From: Amorphus sp040750475
Lineage (GTDB): Bacteria > Pseudomonadota > Alphaproteobacteria > Rhizobiales > Amorphaceae
Length of the DNA: 64,000 nucleotides
Assembly: GCF_040750475.1 (NCBI RefSeq)
Contig: NZ_JABJVY010000019.1
Span: 1-64,000 of the forward strand
Direction of reading: 5' to 3'
Of this stretch, positions 34,758 through 45,591 are shown one piece after another. The translations under genes and the position numbers were made by a program. The notes below the pieces were generated by a model that saw only the letters and a program-made list of their open reading frames with translations, was not told the DNA's origin and made no database searches. Every line of letters starts with the position of its first letter. Position 1 is the stretch's first letter.

Positions 34758-36153
34758 GGCTGCATTGACGAACGATCCGGAATCCACCGCCGGGCTCCAG
34801 CGGCGCGATGCCGCGCATCACATCCACCCCTTCACCGACACCGCCGCCCTCAATGCCGAGGGCGCGCGCGTGGTGGTGTCCGGCGAGGGCTGCTGGATCA
34901 CCGATTCCGACGGCAAGCGCATCCTCGACGGCATGTCGGGACTTTGGTGCGTCCAGATCGGCCACGGCCGGCCGGAGATCGCCGAAGCCGTGCACCGTCA
35001 GATGACGGAGCTCAGCTACTACAACACCTTCTTCAAGACGACCCACAAGCCGGCGATCGCGCTGGCCGAAAGGCTGGCCCGGCTGACGCCGGCCCACCTC
35101 AACCACGTCTTCTTCACCGGCTCCGGATCGGAATCCAACGACACCGTGATCCGGATGGTGCGCACCTATTGGGACGCCGTCGGCAAGCCGGAAAAGAAGA
35201 CCATCATCTCGCGCTGGAACGCCTATCACGGCTCAACCATTGGCGGCGCGAGCCTCGGCGGCATGCGCGCCATGCACGGCCAGGGCGGCATGCCGATCCC
35301 CGGCATCGTGCACATTCCCCAACCCTACTGGTTCGGCGAAGGCGGCGAACTGGATCCCGACAGTTTCGGCACCTGGGCCGCGCGCGAGCTCGCCCATGCC
35401 ATCGAGGCCCAGGGGCCGGATACGGTGGCGGCCTTCATCGCCGAGCCGATCCAGGGCGCCGGCGGCGTGATCATTCCGCCCGACAGCTATTGGCCGGAGA
35501 TCAAGAAGATCTGCGCCGACTACGACATCCTGCTCGTGGTCGACGAGGTCATCACCGGCTTCGGCCGGCTCGGCACCTGGTTCGGCTCCGACTACTACGA
35601 CCTGAAGCCCGACCTGATGCCGATCGCCAAGGGGCTATCCTCCGGCTATCTCCCGATCGGCGGCGTGATGGTGGGCGACAGGGTCGCCGACGTGCTGATC
35701 GACGACACCGGCGAGTTCTTCCACGGCTTCACCTATTCCGGTCATCCGGCCTGTTGCGCGGCCGCGCTGGAAAATCTCCGCATCCTGGAAGAGGAAGGCG
35801 TGGTGGAACACGCCGCGAAAATCGCGCCCTATCTTCAGGAGCGCTGGCGCGCGCTTGGCGATCATCCCCTCGTCGGCGAGGCCCGCATGGTCGGGCTGAT
35901 GGGCGCGCTGGAGCTGGTGCCGTCCAAGCCGAGCCGCACCATCCGCTTCGACAACGAGGGCGAAGTCGGGACGATGTGCCGTGATTTTTCGCTCAAGAAC
36001 GGCCTGGTCATGCGGGCGGTGCGCGATTCCATGATCATCGCACCGCCGCTGGTGATCACCCGCGACGAGGTCGACCAGCTCATCGACCGGGCGAGCAAGA
36101 CCCTGGACGATACCCTTGACGCCCTGAGCAAAGCGGGGCGCCTTCCCTCATGA
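34750..36153 (+). CDS. spuC: Putrescine/polyamine:pyruvate aminotransferase (SpuC-like)
   Basis: A 467-aa class III PLP aminotransferase. PLP lysine K294 lies in MPIAKGLSSGYLP, VDEVITGFGRLGTW carries the cofactor aspartate, and GSGSESNDTVIRM is the phosphate site. The opening HPFTDTAALNAEG is typical of the polyamine-pyruvate group. It converts putrescine to 4-aminobutanal using pyruvate. Overlap with the GS gene (8 bp) and with the oxidase (4 bp) indicates one operon. Confidence 0.9.
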   Translation: MSEAALTNDPESTAGLQRRDAAHHIHPFTDTAALNAEGARVVVSGEGCWITDSDGKRILDGMSGLWCVQIGHGRPEIAEAVHRQMTELSYYNTFFKTTHKPAIALAERLARLTPAHLNHVFFTGSGSESNDTVIRMVRTYWDAVGKPEKKTIISRWNAYHGSTIGGASLGGMRAMHGQGGMPIPGIVHIPQPYWFGEGGELDPDSFGTWAARELAHAIEAQGPDTVAAFIAEPIQGAGGVIIPPDSYWPEIKKICADYDILLVVDEVITGFGRLGTWFGSDYYDLKPDLMPIAKGLSSGYLPIGGVMVGDRVADVLIDDTGEFFHGFTYSGHPACCAAALENLRILEEEGVVEHAAKIAPYLQERWRALGDHPLVGEARMVGLMGALELVPSKPSRTIRFDNEGEVGTMCRDFSLKNGLVMRAVRDSMIIAPPLVITRDEVDQLIDRASKTLDDTLDALSKAGRLPS

Positions 36154-37475
36154 GCCGGCAAGGCGCCTTCGCGGCTGCCCAGAGAAGCGCAGGGCGGGCT
36201 CCCGAAGGGCCTCCCTCCGTTTATACCGCAGGCTTTGCGCCGCGGCACATCGCTCCGCTCCGAGGCGACACCCGCGCCGATGTCTGTGTCGTAGGCGGTG
36301 GCTTCACGGGCCTGTCCACGGCGTTGCATCTGGCTGAAGCCGGACGCTCGGTTATCCTGTTGGAAGCCGAACAGATCGGCTACGGCGCCACCGGACGTAA
36401 TGGCGGGCAACTCCACTCCGGCCAACGCCGCGACCAGGTCTGGCTGGAAAGCCGGCTCGGGCGCGAGGACGCCGCCAAGCTCTGGCAACTTGCGGAAGCC
36501 GCCAAGGACCTGGTCCGCGACCTCATCGAGCGCCACGAGATCGAATGCGACTGGAACAGCGGCCTGATCGAAGCCGCCCACACCCGCTCCCTCTTCGACG
36601 AAGAGCGCGACTATGTCGACCATCTGGAGACACAGTATGGCGTCACGGCCCTGTCGGTGCTCGACCGCGCCCAACTCGAAGTCGCGATCGGCACCGACCG
36701 TTTCGTCGGCGGGTTCCGGGACGCCAGTGCCGGCCACCTGAACCCGTACGCGCTTGCGCGCGGGATCGCCTCTGCGGCCGAGGCCGCCGGCGCGACGATC
36801 CACGAAGGCGCGACCGTCATCGGAATCGAGCAAGCTGCCCGCAGCCGTCGCCGGGTCGCCACTGCGGCGGGTTCTGTGGAGGCGGACACGGTCGTGCTGG
36901 CCGGCAACGGCTATTTGGCCGACCTGGCATCCGAGGTCGAAAGCCGCGTCCTGCCGATCAACAACTACGTGGTCGCCACCGAGCCGCTCGGGCCGGACGG
37001 GATGGCCGCGCTGATTCCGGGCCATGAATGCGTGGCCGACACCCGCTTCGTGATTCACTACTGGCGCCCCACCGGCGACGGCCGGCTGATCTTCGGCGGC
37101 GGCGAAACCTACCGCCGGCGGCTTGCGCCCAATGCGGAGGAGCTGGTTCGCCCGCATTTGCGCGAAATCTATCCCCAGCTTGCCGATGTGCGGATCGACT
37201 ACGCCTGGGGTGGGACGCTGGCCGTCACCCGCCACCGCATGCCCTTCATCCAACGCGTCGAACCCGGCCTCTATGCCGGCTGCGGCTATTCCGGCCAGGG
37301 CGTCGGCACCGCCAACTTCGCAGGCAAGATCCTGGCCGACGCCATCATCGGCGACACCGGCGCGCTCGACGTGTTTTCCCGCCTGCCGGTGCCCACCTTC
37401 CCCGGCGGCACTCTTTTGCGAACGCCGTTGCTGATGCTCGCCATGACATGGTTCGCCATGCGCGACCGGCTTTAG
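36150..37475 (+). CDS. puuB: FAD-dependent gamma-glutamylputrescine oxidase-like protein
   Basis: A 441-aa DAO-fold oxidoreductase. The FAD motif ADVCVVGGGFTGLSTALHLAE (residues about 43-63) and the ATGRNGGQLHSGQRRD segment are typical of PuuB/OrdL. IQRVEPGLYAGCGYSGQGV is the C-terminal flavin contact. It would oxidise the gamma-glutamyl-amine made by the GS-like enzyme to the aldehyde. PuuC and PuuD are not in the window. It is the last gene of this plus-strand unit and convergent with matB. Confidence 0.9.
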   Translation: MSRQGAFAAAQRSAGRAPEGPPSVYTAGFAPRHIAPLRGDTRADVCVVGGGFTGLSTALHLAEAGRSVILLEAEQIGYGATGRNGGQLHSGQRRDQVWLESRLGREDAAKLWQLAEAAKDLVRDLIERHEIECDWNSGLIEAAHTRSLFDEERDYVDHLETQYGVTALSVLDRAQLEVAIGTDRFVGGFRDASAGHLNPYALARGIASAAEAAGATIHEGATVIGIEQAARSRRRVATAAGSVEADTVVLAGNGYLADLASEVESRVLPINNYVVATEPLGPDGMAALIPGHECVADTRFVIHYWRPTGDGRLIFGGGETYRRRLAPNAEELVRPHLREIYPQLADVRIDYAWGGTLAVTRHRMPFIQRVEPGLYAGCGYSGQGVGTANFAGKILADAIIGDTGALDVFSRLPVPTFPGGTLLRTPLLMLAMTWFAMRDRL

Positions 37476-37517
37476 AGTATGTCCGGCCGACGTGGATCTG
37501 GCTCGCCCGCAAACGCC

Positions 37518-39029
37518 CTATGACGCGTAGAGATCCTTGTAGATCTCGCGCAGCGCCGCCTTCTGGATCTTGCCCATGGTGTTGCGCGGCAGCTCGTCGA
37601 CGGTGACGACCCGCTTCGGGATCTTGAAGGCGGCAAGCGAGCCGGAAAGGCCGGCGCGCACATCGTCTTCGCTCACGGAGGTCCCTGGCTTCACGGCAAT
37701 CACCGCGGTGACGCCCTCGCCGAAATCGGCGTGCGGCAGCCCGATGACGGCCGATTCCTTTACCCCCGGCAGCGCATCGATCAGCGCCTCGACCTCGGCC
37801 GGATAGACGTTGAAACCGCCGGAAATCACCAGATCCTTGGCTCGGCCGGCAATGCAGATATAGCCGTCAGGGTCGACATAGCCGAGATCGCCAGTGATGA
37901 AGAAGCCATCGACGCGGAATTCCTCCGCCGTCTTCTCCGGCTTCTTCCAGTAACCTTTGAAGACGTTCGGGCCCTTCACCTCGATCACGCCGACCTCGCC
38001 ATCCTCGATGGGTGTCCCGGTCTCGGGATCGGCGATGCGCACCGAGACATCCGGCAGCGGCAACCCGACAGTGCCCGGCTTACGCGGACCGTCATAGGGG
38101 TTCGACGTGATCATGGAGGTCTCGGTCATGCCGTAGCGCTCCAGGATCGCCTGGCCGGTGCGGGCGGAAAACGCCTTGTGCGTTTCCGGCGAAAGCGGTG
38201 CGGAGCCGGAGACGAACAGGCGCATGCCGGACGTGAGCTCGCGCGTGAAGGCGTCGGACCCGAGCAGGCGCGAATAGAAGGTCGGAACCCCCATCATCGC
38301 CGTTGCCTCCGGCATCCGCCGGATCACCTCGTCGACGTCGAACTTGGGCAGGAAGATCATCGATCCGCCCGCCTTCAGAAGCGTGTTGGTCGCCGTGAAC
38401 AGGCCATGGACATGGAAGATCGGCAGCGCGTGCAACAGCACGTCGGAAGCGGTGAAGCGCCAGATCTCCGCCAGCGCCTCCGCGTTGGAGGCGAGATTTT
38501 CATGGGTGATCATCGCGCCCTTGGAGCGCCCGGTGGTGCCGGAGGTGTAGAGGATCGCGGCCAGATCGTCCGGGTCGCGGGCAACCTCGCGGAAGCCGTC
38601 CACCGGGGCGGCCGCGATTTCGTCGGCCAAAGAGCCGTTTCCATCGGCGCCGAGCGTTTCCAGTTGGGTGACGCCTGCCTTCTCCGCGATCGGGGCGAGC
38701 GCGTCGGATCGGGCCGGGTCGCAGACGAACAGGACCGGCTCGGCATCCTGGAGGAAATACTCGAGCTCGGCGCCGGTATAGGCGGTGTTCAGGGGCAGGA
38801 ACACGCCGCCGACCCGGATGGTGGCGAGATAGAGCAGAAGCCCTTCCACTGACTTTTCGATCTGGACCGCGACCCGGTCGCCGGGCTTCACGCCGAGCGC
38901 GACAAGTGCTGCGGCGATTTCCGCCGTCAGCGCATACATCTCCCGATAGGTAATGCGGCGATCGCCAGCGAGGATGAAAGGCGCATCGTCTCGCACATCG
39001 GCGGTCAGTCTGCGAAAAAGCTCAGCCAT
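37518..39029 (-). CDS. matB: Malonyl-CoA synthetase MatB
   Basis: A 503-aa acyl-adenylate ligase. The AMP-binding loop is YTSGTTGRSKGAM, with RYGMTETSMITSNPYDG and the acyl-CoA hinge DLGYVDPDGYICIAGRAKDLV. The catalytic lysine lies in RNTMGKIQKAALRE. The TETSM..NPYDG segment is characteristic of MatB. It activates malonate to malonyl-CoA for the decarboxylase encoded just upstream, with which it overlaps by 8 bp. Confidence 0.92.
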   Translation of the reverse strand: MAELFRRLTADVRDDAPFILAGDRRITYREMYALTAEIAAALVALGVKPGDRVAVQIEKSVEGLLLYLATIRVGGVFLPLNTAYTGAELEYFLQDAEPVLFVCDPARSDALAPIAEKAGVTQLETLGADGNGSLADEIAAAPVDGFREVARDPDDLAAILYTSGTTGRSKGAMITHENLASNAEALAEIWRFTASDVLLHALPIFHVHGLFTATNTLLKAGGSMIFLPKFDVDEVIRRMPEATAMMGVPTFYSRLLGSDAFTRELTSGMRLFVSGSAPLSPETHKAFSARTGQAILERYGMTETSMITSNPYDGPRKPGTVGLPLPDVSVRIADPETGTPIEDGEVGVIEVKGPNVFKGYWKKPEKTAEEFRVDGFFITGDLGYVDPDGYICIAGRAKDLVISGGFNVYPAEVEALIDALPGVKESAVIGLPHADFGEGVTAVIAVKPGTSVSEDDVRAGLSGSLAAFKIPKRVVTVDELPRNTMGKIQKAALREIYKDLYAS

Positions 39030-40386
39030 CAGTGGAAACCAGGGCCTTCGGTTGCGGCAGCGCGCGCGCCAGCTTGGTGACGGCCGACGAGGCGGCCACG
39101 GTGCGGTCGTTCACGAATGCCTCGTGATTCTTCTCGATGTCGGCCAGACGGTAGAGATAGTTCACCATCAGCCCTTGGGCGCTCTGTAGCGCCTTGACCG
39201 ACATGTCGGCCGCGAAGTTGACGCGCTCCAGCCGGGCGCCGTTGCCAAGATGAAAACGGGCGACAGGATCGAGCGGACGGTTACGGGAATCGCGCGCCTT
39301 GGTGAGGTACCAGGCGGCCAGCGGCGGCAGCACCTTGGCGAGCTCCTCGCGGGCGTCCTTGTCCAGCCACCAGGCCTCGTTGTCGAGCCGGTCGAGCGCG
39401 GGGCGCACGTCCTTGGTCAGCACCACGGAAGCGTCGTCGGCGCGCTCGCGCGCCAGCCAGGCGGCGAAGCCGGGCACCGGCGAGAGCGTCACGAAGGTCT
39501 TCAGGTCGCGCAGCTCGCGCTGGAGATCCTCCACCACCTGCTTGATCAGGAAATTGCCGAACGAGATGCCCTGCAAACCCTTCTGGCAGTTGGAGATCGA
39601 GTAGAACACGGCGGTAGTCGCGTCCTTGGGCTCGATCGTGGTGCGCTCCTTCTCCAGGATTGGCTGGATCGCCGCCGGTATGTCCGCCGTCAGCGCCACT
39701 TCGACGAAAATCAGCGGATCGTCGCCAAGACGGGGATGGAAGAAGGCGTAGAGCCGGCGGTCCGGCAGATCGATCCGGCTTCTAAGATCGTCCCAGTCGT
39801 GGATAGCGTGGACGGCCTCATATTTGATGATCTTTTCCAGAACCGCAGCCGAGGTCTGCCAGTCGATCCGGCGCAGGATCAGAAATCCGCGATTGAACCA
39901 GGTCTGGAACAACGACATGAAGTCGTCGTTGAGCGTCCAGAATTCCGGATGGCTCGACAGCCGTTCCAAAAGATCCAAGCGCATATCGACCAGATCGGCG
40001 GTGCCGCCTGGCGCGAAATTGAGCCGGCGGAACAACTCCAAGCGCTTGGGCTCTGCCGCCCGTTGGATTTCCTTGGCCGCCTCTTCGCTCGGCTCTTCCA
40101 GGAAGCGCGCGGAGGCCGCCCCAAGCCGGGTGCGGTCGGCGCCGTAATCGGTCACCAGCAGCCGAAAGAAAGAGGTCTTTCCGGCGTAATCGAGCGCCCG
40201 ATAGCCATCCAGAAGCTCGCGCGCCCGCACCACGCCGGATGCCTCGCCCGGCGACGACAGCAGAAGATCGGCCAGCTCGCCGAGGGCGCGCCCGCTGGGT
40301 CGGCGCGGACGGCGCCAATCGACGAGGGCTCGACCACGGTCGCTGATGATTTGAAGAAGATCGTTCAAGACGGAAGCCTGCGTCAT
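39022..40386 (-). CDS. matA: Malonyl-CoA decarboxylase MatA
   Basis: A 454-aa malonyl-CoA decarboxylase. An N-terminal helical domain is followed by a GNAT-like catalytic domain with HPRLGDDPLIFVEVAL, AVFYSISNCQKGLQGISFGN and LSPVPGFAAWL. These contain the conserved Ser and His region (PVARFHLGNGARLERVNF). It converts malonyl-CoA to acetyl-CoA. Together with matB it gives malonate catabolism, as in the rhizobial mat locus; the carrier matC and regulator matR are not here. Confidence 0.93.
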   Translation of the reverse strand: MTQASVLNDLLQIISDRGRALVDWRRPRRPSGRALGELADLLLSSPGEASGVVRARELLDGYRALDYAGKTSFFRLLVTDYGADRTRLGAASARFLEEPSEEAAKEIQRAAEPKRLELFRRLNFAPGGTADLVDMRLDLLERLSSHPEFWTLNDDFMSLFQTWFNRGFLILRRIDWQTSAAVLEKIIKYEAVHAIHDWDDLRSRIDLPDRRLYAFFHPRLGDDPLIFVEVALTADIPAAIQPILEKERTTIEPKDATTAVFYSISNCQKGLQGISFGNFLIKQVVEDLQRELRDLKTFVTLSPVPGFAAWLARERADDASVVLTKDVRPALDRLDNEAWWLDKDAREELAKVLPPLAAWYLTKARDSRNRPLDPVARFHLGNGARLERVNFAADMSVKALQSAQGLMVNYLYRLADIEKNHEAFVNDRTVAASSAVTKLARALPQPKALVSTDG

Positions 40387-40586
40387 GAAGAGTAAGATGG
40401 AGGAACGGCGCGGCGATCACAATCGGGATGCGCCGCAGTGTGCATAGCGACGCCCTGCCGGGCGGAACGCGACCGGAAACCAGCCGGCGAGAGCCAGCGC
40501 GCACGCTTGCCCGACTATCGCCGCCCAATATATCGATGCCGTGACGTTTGCCCCGCCCCGCTTCCACCGCTGCCGAAAGGCCCGTC

Positions 40587-41195
40587 ATGCATTTCCCGCC
40601 CAATCGCCGTACGGCCACGATCGTCGCTTCGTCCCGCATCCATGACGGCTACGTCAAGCTCGACGAGGTCCAGCTTCGGGTGGAGCGCCCGGGACGGGCG
40701 ACCCAGGAATACGAGCGCGACATCCACCACCACGGCCATGCCGCCACCGTGCTGCCCTACGACCGGTCTCGCAAGACGGTGGTCGTGGTGCGCCAGCTCC
40801 GCGTTCCGCTTTTGGTGATCGGCGATCCGGACCCTTACTTGGTCGAAGCGTGCGCGGGCATCATCGACCCCGAGGACAAGGACGCACAAAGCGCCTGCCT
40901 GCGCGAAAGCCAGGAGGAGATCGGACTCAAGCTCCGCACCCTGGAGCCGGCCGGGTTGGTCTATCCGTGCCCGAGTTGCGTCACGGAGCACATCAGCCTC
41001 TTCCTTGCGCCCTACACTCCGGAAGATCGCATCTCCGACGGAGGCGGAGCCGACGAGGACGAAGACATCGACGTGATCGAACTCCCGATCGCCGAGCTCA
41101 TCCGCATGCTGGACGCCGGCGAAATCCGCGACGCCAAGCTTCTGATGCTGACCCAGGCGCTGCTGCGCGCCCATCCGGAGCTTGCGGCCGACTGA
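40587..41195 (+). CDS. Nudix hydrolase, nucleotide-sugar/ADP-ribose pyrophosphatase type
   Basis: A 202-aa Nudix protein. The Nudix box reads G-I-I-D-P-E-D, then RESQEEIGL (residues about 95-118). The preceding VEACAGIIDPED and the RQLRVPLLV segment place it with the NudF/NudK group that hydrolyses ADP-ribose or GDP-mannose. Acidic insert GGGADEDEDID lies before the C-terminal helix. ATG 40587 is chosen for its GAAAGG site. It is monocistronic, 224 bp before cysG. Confidence 0.85.
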   Translation: MHFPPNRRTATIVASSRIHDGYVKLDEVQLRVERPGRATQEYERDIHHHGHAATVLPYDRSRKTVVVVRQLRVPLLVIGDPDPYLVEACAGIIDPEDKDAQSACLRESQEEIGLKLRTLEPAGLVYPCPSCVTEHISLFLAPYTPEDRISDGGGADEDEDIDVIELPIAELIRMLDAGEIRDAKLLMLTQALLRAHPELAAD

Positions 41196-41220
41196 TCGGG
41201 CCGGCGTGCCGCACCCGCAT

Positions 41221-41270
41221 TGCGCAATCCTGCGCAGCTGCGCAATCGACATTTTGCGCAATCCTGCGCA
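41221..41270. promoter_or_regulatory. Five-copy TGCGCA box cluster upstream of cysG
   Basis: TGCGCA occurs at 41221, 41231, 41239, 41255 and 41265. Two pairs are arranged as TGCGCA-ATCC-TGCGCA (41221-41236 and 41255-41270). A degenerate TTACGCAATC lies near 41302. The cluster is 150-200 bp before the cysG ATG. Its density and symmetry suggest a multi-site operator for the siroheme/sulfite operon. The regulator is unknown. Confidence 0.6.
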
Positions 41271-41419
41271 ACGGGATCCTATTCTCCGAGGGCGCGTCTT
41301 TACGCAATCGGATTTCTTTTCTGCAGCCGGCGCGCGAATTGGAAAACCATATCGCGCAACGGCCGACCGCAATCTTTAACTCTTCCGGACTGATCCTTTC
41401 GTCCGGGAGCCGCGTCGCC

Positions 41420-42859
41420 ATGTCCGCCGCATCCGATATCGCTAAAGACCACAAGCTGGCCGTGTTTCCGGCCTTCCACCGCGTCGCCGACCGCAAGGTC
41501 GTGATCGCCGGCGGGGGCGATGAAGCGGCCGCCAAGATCCGGCTCCTGTCGGAGACGAGCGCGCGCCTGGTCGTGGTGGCAAAAACGCTTTCGCCGGCCT
41601 CCGAAGCGGCGGTCGCCACGTCGGGTGCCGTCTGGATCGACCGCCTTTTTGCGCCGGACGATCTCGCCGACGCCGCCCTCGCCTTCGCCGCGTCCGGCAA
41701 AGAGGCCGCCGATCGCGCGGTCGTAGAGGCCGCCCGAGCCGCCGGCGTTCCGGTGAATGCCGTCGATCGCCCGGAGATCTGCGACTTCTATGTCGGCGCC
41801 CTGGTCAACCGCGCCCCGGTCGCCGTCGCCATCACCTCCACCGGAACCGGCCCGGTGCTCGCCCGCCACATCCGCGCGAAGATCGAGGCGATGCTGCCTG
41901 GAGAGACCGGCGCACTGGCCCGCATCGCCGAAAGCCTCCGCGAGACGATCGCGAGCGTCTTTTCGAACGGCACGGACCGACGGCGCTACTGGGAGCGCTT
42001 CTTCTCCGGCTCCGTCGCCGACGCACTGAAATTGCGGGGCGAGGACGCCGCACGCCGCACCGCCAAGGAGCTGATCGGCACGCGCGAGCACACAGGTCGC
42101 GTCACCCTCGTGGGTGCCGGACCGGGTGCGGAGGATCTCCTCACGCTGCGCGCCCAGCGCGTGCTGCAGGAGGCCGACGTGATCGTCCACGATCAGCTTG
42201 TCCCGGACGCCGTCATCGCCATGGGCCGGCGCGACGCCGAACGCGTTGCCGTCGGCAAGGCCAAGGGCGCCCATTCTGTGACCCAGGAGCGCATCAACGA
42301 GATCCTGGTGGAACGCGCCACCCGAGGCGAACGTGTCGTGCGGCTGAAGAGCGGCGATCCGATGATCTTCAGCCGTGCCGGCGAAGAGATCGCCGCGCTG
42401 GAGGCCGCCGGCATCGCCTACGACATCGTGCCCGGCGTGACCGCCGCGCTGGCTGCCGCCTCGTCCGCCAAGATCCCGCTGACGCTGCGTGGCATCGCCT
42501 CCAGCGTCGTGTTCGCCACCGGCCACGACCGGCACAGCAACGTGCTGCCGGACTGGGCGAACCTGGCGCTCTCCGGCGCCACCGTCGCCGTCTATATGGG
42601 CCGCACGGTGGCCGGAAAGGTCGCAACCCGGCTGATGGCCGCCGGCCTTCCTGCCACGACCCCGGTCGCCGTGGTGGAAAACGCCGCCCACGCCGACGAG
42701 CGCGCCTTTACCGGCCGGCTGGACGACCTGCCCGAGCTTTCTCGCCGATCGGACGTCGACGGCGCGGTCCTGATCGTGATCGGCGAGGCCGTCGGCGAGG
42801 CCGGTGCCAATGCCGCCGAACCACTCGCGCCCCTGGGCGCGCTCCTCGAAGCCGCCTGA
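41420..42859 (+). CDS. cysG: Siroheme synthase (multifunctional CysG)
   Basis: A 479-aa fusion. Residues about 10-210 are the Met8p-like precorrin-2 dehydrogenase/ferrochelatase (RKVVIAGGGDEAAAKIRLL, DFYVGALVNRAPVAVAI). Residues about 230-465 are uroporphyrinogen-III methyltransferase (VGAGPGAEDLLTLRA, RLKSGDPMIFSRAGEE, GVTAALAAASSAKIPLTLR). It makes siroheme for the sulfite reductase encoded two genes downstream. It is the first gene of the operon and is preceded by the TGCGCA cluster. Confidence 0.94.
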   Translation: MSAASDIAKDHKLAVFPAFHRVADRKVVIAGGGDEAAAKIRLLSETSARLVVVAKTLSPASEAAVATSGAVWIDRLFAPDDLADAALAFAASGKEAADRAVVEAARAAGVPVNAVDRPEICDFYVGALVNRAPVAVAITSTGTGPVLARHIRAKIEAMLPGETGALARIAESLRETIASVFSNGTDRRRYWERFFSGSVADALKLRGEDAARRTAKELIGTREHTGRVTLVGAGPGAEDLLTLRAQRVLQEADVIVHDQLVPDAVIAMGRRDAERVAVGKAKGAHSVTQERINEILVERATRGERVVRLKSGDPMIFSRAGEEIAALEAAGIAYDIVPGVTAALAAASSAKIPLTLRGIASSVVFATGHDRHSNVLPDWANLALSGATVAVYMGRTVAGKVATRLMAAGLPATTPVAVVENAAHADERAFTGRLDDLPELSRRSDVDGAVLIVIGEAVGEAGANAAEPLAPLGALLEAA

Positions 42860-42868
42860 GGTCCTGCC

Positions 42869-43180
42869 ATGAAGGTCGTCACCGCCAACCGTCTCATCGA
42901 CGGCATCGTCGTTTTCCTCGGTCGCAGCCAGCGCTGGGTCGAGCAGATCGACGACGTCAGCCCGTTCGAGGATGACGCCGCCATCGAAGCGGCCCTTGCC
43001 TATGCGGCGCGATGTGTCGAGGCACGCGAGATCGTCGAGCCTTACGCGATCGATGTGCGCGCCGATAAACACGGCGTCACGCCCGTGCGTCTGCGCGAGG
43101 CGATCCGCGCCAAAGGGCCCACCGTTCGGCTCGATCTCGGCAAGCAGGCCGAGCGCGCCACCGTCGACACCGCCGCTTGA
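42869..43180 (+). CDS. DUF2849 protein of the sulfite reductase operon
   Basis: A 103-aa protein opening MKVVTANRLIDGIVVFLG. This family sits between cysG and cysI in many alphaproteobacteria. It is 9 bp after cysG and 28 bp before cysI, with no cofactor motif visible. Its role is unknown; conserved position suggests a part in sulfite reduction or its assembly. Confidence 0.85.
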   Translation: MKVVTANRLIDGIVVFLGRSQRWVEQIDDVSPFEDDAAIEAALAYAARCVEAREIVEPYAIDVRADKHGVTPVRLREAIRAKGPTVRLDLGKQAERATVDTAA

Positions 43181-43208
43181 GACAAGCGCCAGTCGAGGAC
43201 ACGTTTTC

Positions 43209-44841
<1,633 letters not shown>

Positions 44842-44867
<26 letters not shown>

Positions 44868-45591
44868 GGCGACGGCAACCGACACCAACCCGGATGGCTC
44901 GGTGGTCGCGCTGAAGCTCGACCGCCGGCTGCGGGTGCGGCGCGCGCTGGAGACGATCTCGTCGGTGCTGGTGGACGGCTCGGCCGGGAAGACGGCGATC
45001 GTCTCCTCCTTCGGGGGCGAATCCGCGGTGCTGCTGGCGCTCGTCGCCGAGGTGGCACCGGACGCACCGGTGATCTTCCTGGAGACCGGCAAGCACTTCC
45101 CCGAGACGCTGCGCCACCGCGACCAACTCGTCGCACGCCTCGGCCTGACCAACGTCCAGTCGATCGCCCCGGACGCGACCGCCCTTTCCGACGAAGATCC
45201 GGACGGCACGCTCTGGGCGCGCGACACCGACCAGTGCTGCACGATCCGCAAGGTGCTACCGCTGGAGCGCACACTCGCCGGCTACGATGCTTGGATCACC
45301 GGACGCAAGCGCTTCCAGGCGGCGACGCGCAACGCCCTGCCCTTCGTGGAGTGGGACGGGCAGCATGTGAAGATCAATCCGCTCGCCGATTGGACGGCGG
45401 ACGACCTCGCCGCGTTCATGGATGAGCGCGACCTGCCGCTGCATCCGTTGACTAAGCAAGGCTTCCCGTCGATCGGCTGCATGCCGTGCACCGAGCGCGT
45501 GGAAGACGGCGAGGATGCGCGGGCCGGGCGCTGGCGCGGCTCGGGCAAGACCGAGTGTGGCATCCACTTGCCAAAGGACCGTGCGGCATGA
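44842..45591 (+). CDS. cysH: Phosphoadenylyl/adenylyl-sulfate reductase, 4Fe-4S APS type
   Basis: A 249-aa reductase. C132-C133 (DQCCTIRK) and C213/C216 (IGCMPCTE) form the CC...CxxC 4Fe-4S site that marks APS-using enzymes. The catalytic C239 lies in TECGIHLPK. IVSSFGGESAVLL is the nucleotide-binding loop. It reduces APS to sulfite with thioredoxin. AAGGAGG precedes ATG 44842 at good spacing. The stop overlaps the next gene (ATGA). Confidence 0.94.
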
